Origin: Alishewanella tabrizica | GTDB taxonomy: Bacteria > Pseudomonadota > Gammaproteobacteria > Enterobacterales > Alteromonadaceae | Length of the DNA stretch: 64,000 nucleotides | Reading direction: 5' to 3' | Assembly: GCF_014652375.1 (NCBI RefSeq) | Contig: NZ_BMYR01000009.1 | Coordinates: 1-64,000 of the forward strand | Shown: piece after piece, positions 36,136 to 45,159 of the stretch | Layout of the letters: the number at the start of each line of letters is the position of its first letter | Numbering within the stretch: the first letter of the stretch is position 1 | Translations under genes and position numbers: made by a program | Notes under the pieces: model-generated | The model's database searches: none | What the model saw: the letters and a program-made list of their open reading frames with translations, nothing else | What the model was told of the DNA's origin: nothing

Positions 36136-36353
36136 TGCTTGGCTTAGTCCGTGGCTATCAGCTTATAATAAGCCCATTATTGGGGCCACGCTGTCGTTTC
36201 CACCCTACTTGCTCAAATTATGCTATTGAGGCCATTGGTCGCTTTGGTGCAGCAAAAGGGGCTTGGCTCGCTGGTAAACGCATATTAAGATGTCACCCGT
36301 TTCACCCCGGTGGTGAAGATCCCGTTCCTGAAAAGCATAATGAGAAAAGCTAA
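36090..36353 (+). CDS. yidD: Membrane protein insertion efficiency factor YidD
   Basis: Small membrane-associated protein thought to aid YidC-dependent insertion. 87 residues; [23 protein letters not shown] and the C-terminal CHPFHPGG are the family hallmarks, with the two conserved cysteines near 34 and 41. It starts inside rnpA (46-base overlap, common in this operon) and ends three bases before yidC. The exact start could be the first ATG or the in-frame ATG at 36135 (MLGLVRGY). Confidence 0.95.
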   Translation: MAKDRSAVHRSIVWLMLGLVRGYQLIISPLLGPRCRFHPTCSNYAIEAIGRFGAAKGAWLAGKRILRCHPFHPGGEDPVPEKHNEKS

Positions 36354-36356
36354 CCC

Positions 36357-37997
36357 ATGGATTCACAACGCAGTTTTCTAATAATTGCCCTGGCAATCGT
36401 CAGTTTTTTCCTCTGGCAGGAATGGCAAAAAGATTATGGTCCGCAACCCGCTGTGGCGACGGCTCAAGTTTCTACAAATGCAGCAAGCACCGCTGACGGC
36501 AGTATGGCTTCGTTACAATTAGAAAGCCCAGAAAATACTGTTGCTCAAGCAGCCGCTGCAGTAAGCCAACGAGTGAAAGTCATCACTGATACGCTAGAAC
36601 TTGAAATTGATACCCGCGGGGGTGATATTGTTGGTTTAACACTACCACAATATGCGCTTACCAAAGACAGCACTGATTCTTATGTGTTAATGCGACAATT
36701 GGCGGGTTTTGAATATGTTGCACAATCAGGCTTAATTGCTAGAGACGGACCTGATCGCGTTGAACGTCCTTTGTACCAAGCAGCAAACACAGAATATCGC
36801 TTGGGTAGTGAAGGCACTCTAACGGTACCATTGACCATGGAGTTCAACGGCCTGCAAATTGAAAAACGGTTTATTTTTACCGAAGGCAAATATGATGTAC
36901 GGGTAGAATATCACTTATTAAACAACAGCACGGATATTAAAACCGTTCAGCCGTTCCATCACTTGCGCCAAAATATTGATAATGGTGAAAGTGGTAGCAT
37001 GTTTATGCCTATTTACCGAGGTGCCGCTTTTGGTAGCAGTGAAGAACGCTATAAAAAGTATGACTTTAGTGATATGCAAAAGAACAATCTTAATGTTAGT
37101 ACCCAAGCTGGTTGGGTAGCGATGTTAGAACATTATTTTGTTACCGCTTGGATCCCTGATCAACAAGCGAATAATCAGTTGTATAGCCGTATTACTGGCG
37201 GTAATAAAGGCGTTATTGGTACGTTAGGGCCAGTGGTCGATATCGATCCGGGTCAAAGTACGTTAATCAGTGCCACGTTTTATGCCGGCCCCAAAATTCA
37301 AGATCAACTCGCTGAATTGGCTAATGGATTAGATCTTACCGTAGATTACGGTTTCTTATGGTTTATCTCGCAATTACTGTTTTGGTTATTAACCAAAATA
37401 CAGCTATTCGTGTCAAACTGGGGCTTAGCGATTATCTGTATCACGATCATTGTTAAAGGGATCATGTTCCCGTTAACCAAGATCCAATACGAATCTATGG
37501 CAAAAATGCGTAACTTAAAGCCGAAAATTGAAGAATTACAGGCACGTTATAAAGATGATCGCCAGAAGATGGGCCCAGCGATGATGGAGCTCTATCGCAA
37601 AGAAAAAGTAAACCCGATGGGCGGCTGTTTACCGATGTTAATTCAGATGCCAATTTTCTTAGCACTGTACTGGGTGTTTGTAGAAAGCGTCGAGTTACGT
37701 CATGCGCCATTTATGTTGTGGATCACCGATTTATCGGCACAAGACCCCTACTACGTTTTACCCGTATTATTTGGTATCAGTATGTTCTTAATGCAGAAAC
37801 TAACGCCTATGCAGGTTACTGATCCATTACAGCAAAAACTGATGATGTGGATGCCGGTCGCCTTCTCGGTGTTCTTCCTGTGGTTCCCAAGTGGTCTGGT
37901 ATTGTACTGGTTTGTCAGTAATTTGATTTCCTTGGCACAGATGCTCTATATCTATCGTGGTATGGAGAAAAAGGGCTTACACACCCGTAAAGCCTGA
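36357..37997 (+). CDS. yidC: Membrane protein insertase YidC
   Basis: Inserts and folds inner-membrane proteins, alone or with Sec; F0 subunits encoded nearby (atpE, atpB) are known clients in E. coli. 546 residues: N-terminal membrane anchor (about 5-20), a large periplasmic beta-sandwich (about 60-330), then five C-terminal membrane segments with the conserved SMAKMRNLKPKIEELQARY cytoplasmic loop near 380-398 and MGGCLPMLIQMPIFLALYWV. ATG start three bases after yidD. A strong terminator follows. Confidence 0.98.
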   Translation: MDSQRSFLIIALAIVSFFLWQEWQKDYGPQPAVATAQVSTNAASTADGSMASLQLESPENTVAQAAAAVSQRVKVITDTLELEIDTRGGDIVGLTLPQYALTKDSTDSYVLMRQLAGFEYVAQSGLIARDGPDRVERPLYQAANTEYRLGSEGTLTVPLTMEFNGLQIEKRFIFTEGKYDVRVEYHLLNNSTDIKTVQPFHHLRQNIDNGESGSMFMPIYRGAAFGSSEERYKKYDFSDMQKNNLNVSTQAGWVAMLEHYFVTAWIPDQQANNQLYSRITGGNKGVIGTLGPVVDIDPGQSTLISATFYAGPKIQDQLAELANGLDLTVDYGFLWFISQLLFWLLTKIQLFVSNWGLAIICITIIVKGIMFPLTKIQYESMAKMRNLKPKIEELQARYKDDRQKMGPAMMELYRKEKVNPMGGCLPMLIQMPIFLALYWVFVESVELRHAPFMLWITDLSAQDPYYVLPVLFGISMFLMQKLTPMQVTDPLQQKLMMWMPVAFSVFFLWFPSGLVLYWFVSNLISLAQMLYIYRGMEKKGLHTRKA

Positions 37998-38030
37998 TAC
38001 GCTATTTACAATAGATAAATAGCCACAACT

Positions 38031-38061
38031 AAGCCTGTTTGCCCTGCGCAGCAGGCTTTTT
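38031..38061 (+). terminator. Terminator after yidC
   Basis: AAGCCTG-TT-TGC stem pairing with GCA-G-CAGGCTT around a short loop, followed by T5. Confidence 0.75.
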
Positions 38062-38093
38062 GCTTAAAAAGCTTTTACCTGATTGAGGTTGAT

Positions 38094-39458
38094 ATGTTTA
38101 GTACCGATACCATCGCCGCGTTAGCAACTGCCCCCGGCCGCGCCGGTGTTGGGATTATTCGTATTTCTGGCCCAGCAACCAAAACCGTAGCGCAAGCTCT
38201 ATTAAACAAAGTTCCCAAACCACGTTACGCTGAATACCTGCCTTTTTATACTGCTGAAAAACAAATACTCGATCAGGGTATCGCCTTGTACTTCCCCGGT
38301 CCTAATTCTTTTACCGGTGAAGATATTCTCGAGCTGCAAGGTCATGGTGGTCCGGTATTACTGGATATGTTACTAAAGCAAGTATTGGCACAACCTAATG
38401 TCCGTATTGCCCGCCCGGGAGAATTTTCAGAACGCGCATTTTTAAACGATAAACTCGACTTAGCCCAAGCTGAAGCCATTGCCGATTTAATTGATGCCAG
38501 TAGCGAACAAGCCGCCCGTAGCGCCATGCAATCACTACAAGGCGAATTTTCAAAGCGTATTCATGAATTGGTCGAAAAAGTCATTCATTTACGCATGTAT
38601 GTAGAAGCCGCCATTGATTTCCCCGATGAAGAAATTGATTTTCTATCCGACGGTAAAGTGGCGGCCGATTTAGCCGACATTATTGCGTATCTCGCCACGG
38701 TAAAAAAACAAGCGACCCAAGGTAGTATTCTACGTGAAGGCATGAAAGTGGTTATTGCCGGGCGGCCTAATGCCGGAAAGTCTAGCTTACTGAACGCCCT
38801 AGCCGGCCGTGAAGCCGCTATTGTTACCGATATTGCTGGAACCACCCGCGATGTATTACGTGAACATATTCATATTGATGGTATGCCGCTGCATATTATC
38901 GATACTGCGGGACTACGTGAGGCCACCGACCAAGTAGAGCAAATAGGTATTGAGCGCGCTTGGCAAGAGATAGCACAAGCTGATCGCGTGTTATTTATGG
39001 TTGATGGCACTACCACCGACGCAACCGATCCACATGCCATCTGGCCTGATTTTATCGATCGCCTACCCGCCAGTTTAGGCGTTACGGTTATTCGTAATAA
39101 GGCTGATTTAACCGGCGAGCCCATGACTCCCGATCTTAGTGGGACGACTCCTGTCTATCGCATCTCGGCAAAAACCGGCGCAGGTATTGAAGCATTGCGC
39201 GAGCATTTAAAACAATGTATTGGTTTTGATGCCAGCACTGAAGGTAGCTTTCTGGCCCGTCGTCGTCATCTTGATGCGTTGGACCGCGCCGCAGAACACC
39301 TGTGTATTGGCCAAGAGCAACTTCACAGTTATATTGCAGGCGAAATCTTGGCTGAAGAGCTGCGACTTACCCAGCAACACCTTAATGAAATTACAGGTGA
39401 GTTTAGTTCTGATGATTTACTTGGCAAAATTTTTAGTTCGTTTTGTATCGGTAAATAA
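38094..39458 (+). CDS. mnmE: tRNA modification GTPase MnmE
   Basis: With MnmG makes the 5-(carboxymethylaminomethyl)uridine modification at wobble U34 of certain tRNAs. 454 residues: tetrahydrofolate-binding N-terminal domain (1-118), helical domain, inserted G domain (P-loop [16 protein letters not shown] near 223-238, [13 protein letters not shown]) and the C-terminal CIGK motif whose cysteine is needed for activity. Its partner mnmG lies 6 kb further on, beyond the pilin-deaD block. Confidence 0.98.
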   Translation: MFSTDTIAALATAPGRAGVGIIRISGPATKTVAQALLNKVPKPRYAEYLPFYTAEKQILDQGIALYFPGPNSFTGEDILELQGHGGPVLLDMLLKQVLAQPNVRIARPGEFSERAFLNDKLDLAQAEAIADLIDASSEQAARSAMQSLQGEFSKRIHELVEKVIHLRMYVEAAIDFPDEEIDFLSDGKVAADLADIIAYLATVKKQATQGSILREGMKVVIAGRPNAGKSSLLNALAGREAAIVTDIAGTTRDVLREHIHIDGMPLHIIDTAGLREATDQVEQIGIERAWQEIAQADRVLFMVDGTTTDATDPHAIWPDFIDRLPASLGVTVIRNKADLTGEPMTPDLSGTTPVYRISAKTGAGIEALREHLKQCIGFDASTEGSFLARRRHLDALDRAAEHLCIGQEQLHSYIAGEILAEELRLTQQHLNEITGEFSSDDLLGKIFSSFCIGK

Positions 39459-39523
39459 CCCAATAGGATGTAATATTCGTTTGCTAAGAATGATGATTAA
39501 GTATTAATTGCAATAACAAAAAA

Positions 39524-40075
39524 ATGGGACATGCGTCAGTGTCTAAGCAGCTTATTATTGTAGATACAGAATTTTTACCAACTAAATTAAGTAAAAGTAC
39601 TGCGCAAAATGGCTTTACGTTAATCGAGTTAATTATCGTAATTGTCATTTTAGGGGTATTGGCAGTCACGGCAGTGCCACGTTTTTTTAATTTTAGCAGT
39701 GATGCTAAAAAGTCAGTTTTGTTTGGAATCAAAAGCTCGTTAGACACAGCCTCCTCATTAACCTACCTCGCTTGTCAGCTTGATCAAAACTGTAATCCCT
39801 CTTTACCCTCAGATGGTACTGTTAGTACCAGAGTCTGTATTGATAAACCATGCCAACCAGGTGAGTTTATTTCAACACACTATGGTTACCCTAATGCCTC
39901 AAATGCAGGCATTGTTAGAACGGTAGATAGAGAGGGTATTTTTAACAATAGCGGGGGAACGTCTTTAAGTTTTTACCTTGATGAGACGTCCAACCTAAAC
40001 TGCAGAATCCGTTACATTCGCGCTGCAGGCCCTGGCGAAAAACCTACTATTAGTGTTTTTTCATCAGACTGTTGA
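39524..40075 (+). CDS. Orphan type IV pilin-like protein
   Basis: A 183-residue prepilin-like protein. The prepilin peptidase site is clear: G30/F31 in NGFTLIELIIVIVILG, with Glu at +5, followed by one long hydrophobic helix (about 31-53) and a globular C-terminal part with cysteines near 81, 88, 105, 110, 168 and 183 that could form disulfides. The leader is unusually long and contains acidic residues (IIVDTEF); a GTG at 39539 would shorten it to 25. No pilus assembly gene is nearby. It resembles MSHA-type pilins. Lower GC than mnmE suggests an insertion. Confidence 0.85.
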   Translation: MGHASVSKQLIIVDTEFLPTKLSKSTAQNGFTLIELIIVIVILGVLAVTAVPRFFNFSSDAKKSVLFGIKSSLDTASSLTYLACQLDQNCNPSLPSDGTVSTRVCIDKPCQPGEFISTHYGYPNASNAGIVRTVDREGIFNNSGGTSLSFYLDETSNLNCRIRYIRAAGPGEKPTISVFSSDC

Positions 40076-40084
40076 AAAGCAAAT

Positions 40085-41260
40085 TTACGATAACCTAGCT
40101 AATGTCTGATCGGTACGTTTTAACCAATAAAGTAACAGGGCAGCCAGCGCAACAAAGCCCGCGGCCAACAGTAAACCGAATTGATAAGAACCGGTCGCTT
40201 TGGCAAGGGAACCCGTAATAGCCGGTGCAATAACTTGGGCTAAGCCATAAGCTAGCGTTAATTTTCCCATTAACCGCGCTGGCTTGGTTGGATATAAGCG
40301 ACCCGCCATGGTGAGCACTAAGCTAACCACCCCGATAAAGGTCGCCCCAAACAATACAGCACTAAACAATACTGGCCAAAGTCCAGGCACAATCAGCGGC
40401 AAAACAATAGCAAAGGTTTGTAATAGCAGCGCCAGAATAATCGCATTTAAAAACCCAGACCGCCTGACCAGCAAATCCCATAATAATACTGCTGGCGCCG
40501 CCGCCAAACCCAGCAACACAAAGGCGAGATTACCGCTGCCAGCAAGACCCGGTAGCCGTTCAACGATGGTAACAATAAATGTTGCCGTGACAACATAGCC
40601 ATAACCGGCGCCAAAATAACTAAATAGCATCAGGCGGATAAAACGCCTACCTGGCTCAGGCAGCTTAATGGTGTGTTGCTGGCTGCTACTGCTCAACACT
40701 GGGCGCGGTAACCAACGCCAGGCCGGCAAAGCTAGCGCTATACTAAGCAAGGCCAACAAAACCCACTGCTGTCGCCAGTCAAAATTCAACCATAGCATCA
40801 ATTCTACTGCCGACGCGGCCAGGGCAATCCCCAGCCCCAGCCCAGCAAAATGTACCCCGAGCTCGGCCCTAAGGTTTTGTTGTAATAACCAGTGCAGAAT
40901 CAAGCCAGAGGCAATCAGCATCGATCCCGCACTACTTAATCCAGCCAAATAGCGCCAAAAAGCCCAGAGCCAAATATTTTCGGTAAGCGCCATACCAAGG
41001 GTGCTGACAATAGCTATTAGTAAGCCTAAGCGATATAGATAGTCTTTTAGGGCCAATGAGTTCAAGCTGACAGCCAGCAAGGCACCCGTCATATAACCAA
41101 GATAATTAATAGCTGCCAGATAGCCGCCACTGGCGTCATCCAGAATAGTTTGCTGCTGCATCAGCGGCAGTAATGGCGTATAGGCGAAACGAGCCACCCC
41201 AAGACAGAGTAACTGACTGAAAAAGCCAGCCAGTAAAACTTTCAAACGTAATGACAGCAA
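40085..41260 (-). CDS. MFS transporter (YbfB/YjiJ-like)
   Basis: A 391-residue major facilitator with about 12 membrane helices and no soluble domain. The N-terminus LGVARFAYTPLLPLMQQQTI and WRYLAGLSSAGSMLIASG near 110-125 resemble the YbfB/YjiJ group; the substrate is unknown. ATG start. A perfect 10-base inverted repeat lies just upstream of the start and may be an operator. It is convergent with the pilin-like gene. Confidence 0.86.
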   Translation of the reverse strand: MLSLRLKVLLAGFFSQLLCLGVARFAYTPLLPLMQQQTILDDASGGYLAAINYLGYMTGALLAVSLNSLALKDYLYRLGLLIAIVSTLGMALTENIWLWAFWRYLAGLSSAGSMLIASGLILHWLLQQNLRAELGVHFAGLGLGIALAASAVELMLWLNFDWRQQWVLLALLSIALALPAWRWLPRPVLSSSSQQHTIKLPEPGRRFIRLMLFSYFGAGYGYVVTATFIVTIVERLPGLAGSGNLAFVLLGLAAAPAVLLWDLLVRRSGFLNAIILALLLQTFAIVLPLIVPGLWPVLFSAVLFGATFIGVVSLVLTMAGRLYPTKPARLMGKLTLAYGLAQVIAPAITGSLAKATGSYQFGLLLAAGFVALAALLLYWLKRTDQTLARLS

Positions 41261-41270
41261 AAGCGAGTCG

Positions 41271-41297
41271 CTTAGTTCCTAGTACACAGGAACTAAG
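41271..41297. promoter_or_regulatory. Inverted repeat upstream of the MFS gene
   Basis: CTTAGTTCCT (41271-41280), loop AGTACAC, AGGAACTAAG (41288-41297). No U-run follows on either strand, so an operator or weak terminator of the upstream PEBP gene are both possible. Confidence 0.5.
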
Positions 41298-41353
41298 CTT
41301 AGGTGATCAAGGCGGTGGTGGCTATGCGCTGATAGTCTAAGTACGGTATCAAA

Positions 41354-41845
41354 TCAACGGGCATAGGTCGCAGTGAGGGTCGCCTTACCTAATGCCATCG
41401 CGTTTAACATAAAGCCCACTACTGCAGCGCTAGCGCCATCGGGAGCAGGTAATGTCTCTTCAGGTAGCGCCCATACTGTAAACTGATAACGATGCATGCC
41501 ATGGCCTTCTGGTGGGCAAGTACCACCAAATGCTTTATTGCCATAATCATTAGTAAACGTGCGGCTACCTGGAGGTAAACTGCCCTTGCCTGCTCCTTCA
41601 GCTAACCCAGTTGCAGCCAACGGAATATCCGTAACCAGCCAATGCCAAAAACCGGAACACGTCGGTGCATCAGGATCAAATACGGTTACCGCAAAACTTT
41701 TTGTTCCTGCTGGGGCGTTTTGCCAGTTTAATTCAGGCGAAATATTCTGACCATTACAACCAAACCCGTCAAACTCCTGCATTTTAGCCATAAAATGCCC
41801 TTCTTTTAGGCTTGGACTAGTTAACACAAAACGTTCAGAACCCAT
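41354..41845 (-). CDS. YbhB/YbcL family PEBP-like protein
   Basis: A 163-residue cytoplasmic protein of the phosphatidylethanolamine-binding/Raf-kinase-inhibitor-like family. The bacterial signature is visible: GQNISPELNWQNAPAGTKSFAVTVFDPDAP (about 32-62, here quoted only by position beyond its core DPDAP), then GFWHWLV and HRYQFTVWAL with the conserved ligand-site His. Physiological role is unknown. Single gene, promoter not identified. Confidence 0.9.
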   Translation of the reverse strand: MGSERFVLTSPSLKEGHFMAKMQEFDGFGCNGQNISPELNWQNAPAGTKSFAVTVFDPDAPTCSGFWHWLVTDIPLAATGLAEGAGKGSLPPGSRTFTNDYGNKAFGGTCPPEGHGMHRYQFTVWALPEETLPAPDGASAAVVGFMLNAMALGKATLTATYAR

Positions 41846-41964
41846 AAAAAAACTCCGACATAATTAATTATTAAATTACCTTACGCTGCACAAGACAACA
41901 GATCAAGACACCTGTCAAAAGTTGTGTTTTAACATAAAAATCTCACCATAGTTAGACAAGATTG

Positions 41965-42387
41965 TTACGCGATCTGATTTAACCATTGATAAAATTGTGT
42001 TTTAGGTAGAGACCCAGCCTGTTGCATCACAATCTTGCCCTGTTTAATGACCATTAATGTTGGAATTGAACGGATAGCAAAACGCGCAGCGAGACGTTGC
42101 TGCTGCTCAGTGTCTATTTTGCCAAAACGAAATCGCGGTTCAAGCTCTGCCGCTGCTTGATTAAAGATCGGCGCAAAATTGCGACAAGGCCCACACCAAC
42201 TCGCCCAAAAATCAATGACTAAGGGTAATTCGGCTTTTTCAGCATGCGCTGCAAAATTTGCATCAGTAAGATCTAATGGGGTCGCCATAAATAACGGTTT
42301 TTTACATATCCCGCACTTTGCAGTAGTCGCTTCACGCGCGGGCGGTAACCTATTTAAAGCAGCACAATGTGGGCAAGCAACAATCAT
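41965..42387 (-). CDS. trxC: Thioredoxin 2
   Basis: Zinc-containing thioredoxin that reduces protein disulfides, often during oxidative stress. 140 residues: an N-terminal zinc site with two CxxC pairs (C5, C8, C25, C28) and a thioredoxin fold with active site W64-CGPC-68. Length and zinc domain match TrxC rather than TrxA. ATG start. The (ATACTG) repeat tract lies about 165 bases upstream of its start. Confidence 0.95.
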   Translation of the reverse strand: MIVACPHCAALNRLPPAREATTAKCGICKKPLFMATPLDLTDANFAAHAEKAELPLVIDFWASWCGPCRNFAPIFNQAAAELEPRFRFGKIDTEQQQRLAARFAIRSIPTLMVIKQGKIVMQQAGSLPKTQFYQWLNQIA

Positions 42388-42552
42388 CTGGCTACTCCTA
42401 TACGTTAAGTTACTTATGATCTATGGCACAATTACCAAGTTTAAAGGGGTTCGCACGCTTTTTTAACCAGCCATCGTTTTGTGTTAAGCAAAGTATAAAT
42501 GACGATACTAAATTTTCATCTTAAGACGCAAGTGCGTTAGCTTGTGCATCTA

Positions 42553-42627
42553 ATACTGATACTGATACTGATACTGATACTGATACTGATACTGATACTG
42601 ATACTGATACTGATACTGATACTGATA
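42553..42627. repeat. Hexanucleotide tandem repeat (ATACTG)12.5
   Basis: Twelve perfect copies of ATACTG plus three bases. It is in the 372-base gap between trxC and deaD (42388-42759), upstream of trxC and downstream of the deaD terminator, and is not within any open frame I would call. Perfect copies suggest recent slippage and likely length variation between strains. Confidence 0.97.
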
Positions 42628-42684
42628 ACCAATTTATTTAGAAGTAAACTATTAAAACAACCGCTATTACGAAATAAAACGCAA

Positions 42685-42713
42685 AAAAAAGCCCCAGTGA
42701 GCTGAGGCTTTTA
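42685..42713 (-). terminator. Terminator after deaD
   Basis: On the minus strand AAGCCTCAG-CTCA-CTGGGGCTT (one wobble) followed by a run of T. Lies 47 bases past the deaD stop. Confidence 0.78.
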
Positions 42714-42759
42714 AAAACATTGTAAAAACTAGATCAATGTCATGATGGTTTAAGCAGCA

Positions 42760-44559
42760 TTAATCGCGCGGTTTGCGCGGTGCACGAGGCGCAGCACCCG
42801 GTCGCGGACCAGGACCTGAGCTAGGTGCAGATGAACGGCGTTCACCCACTGGCGCAGCTCCGGTATCTACCGTAATATTCAGCTTTTGCTTACGCACATA
42901 TACTTTCTTCAGATGCTGGAAAATCTCGTTCGGGATAGTCGCAGGCAACTCTACGGTACTAAAATGATCGAATAACTTGATGTTACCGATAAATTGGCTG
43001 TCGATATTGGCTTCATTGGCGATAGCACCAACGATATCACCGGCACGAACACCGTGTTCTTTACCCACTTCAATACGATAAGTATTGTAGTCACCTTGCA
43101 TTTCACGACGTTGACGCGGGCCACGTTCTGCACGATCACCTGTTGGACGTTCACCACGCTCTGGACGATCACGGCGCTCACTAGGACGATCACTGCGTTC
43201 GCTGCGCTCGGCACGGGCATGCGGCTGGCGCAACTCGGGGAACTGTTTAGCCACATTTAACGGTTGATCTTTTTGCGCCAAATACAACAAGGCAGCAGCC
43301 AAATCGGCATCCGTAGTTTCTAACTTTTCACGCCAATCGGTAATTAAGGTTTCAAAAAAGCTTAAATTTTGCGTTTCAATAGTTTGTGCTAGTTGCTCAC
43401 GGAACGACTCGATACGACGCTGCTCAATCACCTGGCCCGTTGGCAAACTCATTTGCTCAATCGGTTGCTTAGTCGCATGTTCAATAGTACGCAGTAAACG
43501 GCGCTCACGCGGTGATACGAATAAAATGGCTTTACCTTCACGACCCGCACGGCCAGTACGACCGATACGGTGAACATAGGCTTCACTATCATAAGGAATA
43601 TCATAGTTAACCACTAAGCTGATACGCTCAACGTCTAAACCACGAGCCGCAACATCGGTAGCTACAATAATATCAAGCTGGCTCGCCTTCATACGACGAA
43701 TAGTTTGCTCACGGTGTGCCTGGTTCATATCGCCATTTAAACAGGCAACGGCATAACCACGGGCACCCAATTTCTCAGCGATTTCTTCAGTGGCACTTTT
43801 CGTGCGCACAAACACGATGCTGGCATCGTATTCTTCGCCTTCTAAGACGCGGGTAAGTGCATCCAACTTCTGATTGCCATCTAACATCACATAACGTTGC
43901 GTAATGCGCTCAACGGTACTGGTTTTAGAAGCAATTTTTATTTCTTCAGCATTTTTTAAATGCTTCTGGGCAATGGCACGGATCGGTGCAGGCATAGTGG
44001 CAGAAAACATGGCAACCTGACGACCCGGTGGCGTGGCATCCATAATGGTTTGCACATCATCAATAAAGCCCATGCGTAGCATTTCATCGGCTTCATCTAA
44101 CACGATAGCACGCAATTTATCGAGCTTTAACGTGCCACGCTCTAAGTGATCAAGGATACGTCCTGGCGTACCAACAATGACCTGAGAACCACGCTTTAAT
44201 GACTTAAGCTGATTGGTATAGCTTTGACCACCGTATAACGGCAGTACGTGAAAAGCTGGCATATAGCGAGCATAAGCCTGAAAGGCTTCGGCAACTTGGA
44301 TCGCCAGCTCACGAGTTGGTGCCAAAACTAAGATTTGTGGATCGTTTTGGGCAGGATCAAGCCGTGCTAATAAAGGCAGCGCGAAAGCACCCGTTTTACC
44401 GGTACCGGTTTGCGCCTGGCCTAATACATCTTCGCCAGCTAATAGTTTAGGGATTGCAGCAGCCTGAATAGGCGACGGCGTTTCATAGCCAAGTTCAGTA
44501 ACAGCACGAACAATAGCTTCAGGCAGCATTAGCTGGGAAAATGACACAGTGTCAGACAT
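42760..44559 (-). CDS. deaD: DEAD-box ATP-dependent RNA helicase DeaD/CsdA
   Basis: RNA helicase acting in ribosome assembly and mRNA decay, important in the cold. 599 residues from the ATG at 44559 (MSDTVSFSQLML); an upstream ATG at 44604 adds a non-family tail. Q motif, Walker A AQTGTGKT, DEAD box (LDEADEML), SAT and HRIGRTGRAGR are all present. A DbpA-like RNA-binding domain lies near 490-560. Before it is a charged Arg/Asp/Glu/Ser stretch (about 448-487), and the end (570-599) is Pro/Arg/Gly-rich, both low-complexity. Confidence 0.96.
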   Translation of the reverse strand: MSDTVSFSQLMLPEAIVRAVTELGYETPSPIQAAAIPKLLAGEDVLGQAQTGTGKTGAFALPLLARLDPAQNDPQILVLAPTRELAIQVAEAFQAYARYMPAFHVLPLYGGQSYTNQLKSLKRGSQVIVGTPGRILDHLERGTLKLDKLRAIVLDEADEMLRMGFIDDVQTIMDATPPGRQVAMFSATMPAPIRAIAQKHLKNAEEIKIASKTSTVERITQRYVMLDGNQKLDALTRVLEGEEYDASIVFVRTKSATEEIAEKLGARGYAVACLNGDMNQAHREQTIRRMKASQLDIIVATDVAARGLDVERISLVVNYDIPYDSEAYVHRIGRTGRAGREGKAILFVSPRERRLLRTIEHATKQPIEQMSLPTGQVIEQRRIESFREQLAQTIETQNLSFFETLITDWREKLETTDADLAAALLYLAQKDQPLNVAKQFPELRQPHARAERSERSDRPSERRDRPERGERPTGDRAERGPRQRREMQGDYNTYRIEVGKEHGVRAGDIVGAIANEANIDSQFIGNIKLFDHFSTVELPATIPNEIFQHLKKVYVRKQKLNITVDTGAAPVGERRSSAPSSGPGPRPGAAPRAPRKPRD

Positions 44560-44721
44560 ACGTTGTTTAAACCTCAATAACACGCAGGCGCAGTGGTAGT
44601 GCAATTGTCGCTTTTACTTTGCCTGCAAAGCAGTAAAAACGCGAAATCGAATAAGTATCGATAGCCTTATTCAATTTTATTCCAGTAGTATAGCCAATCA
44701 TTTAACAAGCGAGAGGCAAAT

Positions 44722-45159
44722 ATGATCGAAATCCTCGTCGGCAGCCAAATGGGCGCAGCGGAATATGTGGCAGAACAAGTTGCTGAAGCACTGGTACAAG
44801 CGGGTTATGAAGTTAACATTCATCTGAAACCCAAACTCAATCAGCTAAACCAAAAAAATTTCTGGTTAGTGATTACATCCACCTATGGCGCAGGAGATCT
44901 GCCTGATAATATTCAACCCTTTGCGGATCAATTAGCACAAGATCGTAGCTATATTAACACACTTTCTTTCGCCGTGATCACTTTAGGTGACTCCAGCTAC
45001 GATACTTTTTGCTATGCAGGTAAAAAAATAGCGGCTTTACTAGAAGAAAAAGGCGCAAAACCCCTTCTACCAGAGTTAGAGATCGACGTGCTCGCCGCCG
45101 ACTTACCAGAGGATCTTGCCTTAGCCTGGCTACCTAAACTTATACACAGCTTATCCTGA
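44722..45159 (+). CDS. mioC: Flavodoxin-like protein MioC
   Basis: A 145-residue flavodoxin-fold FMN protein. FMN-binding loops are visible: GSQMGAAEYVAEQVAE (7-22), TSTYGAGDLPDN near 52-63 and LGDSSYDTFCYAG near 89-101. In E. coli mioC borders oriC and is transcribed toward it; the same arrangement occurs here. A perfect DnaA box (TTATACACA, 45140-45148) lies in its last codons. Confidence 0.93.
   Translation: MIEILVGSQMGAAEYVAEQVAEALVQAGYEVNIHLKPKLNQLNQKNFWLVITSTYGAGDLPDNIQPFADQLAQDRSYINTLSFAVITLGDSSYDTFCYAGKKIAALLEEKGAKPLLPELEIDVLAADLPEDLALAWLPKLIHSLS

Noticed and set aside
41965-42387. Possible TrxA rather than TrxC
   Set aside because: The N-terminal double CxxC zinc site and the 140-residue length fit thioredoxin 2.
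42553-42627. Hexamer tract as a CRISPR-like or coding repeat
   Set aside because: The unit is six bases with no spacers, and the flanks contain no open frame that includes it.
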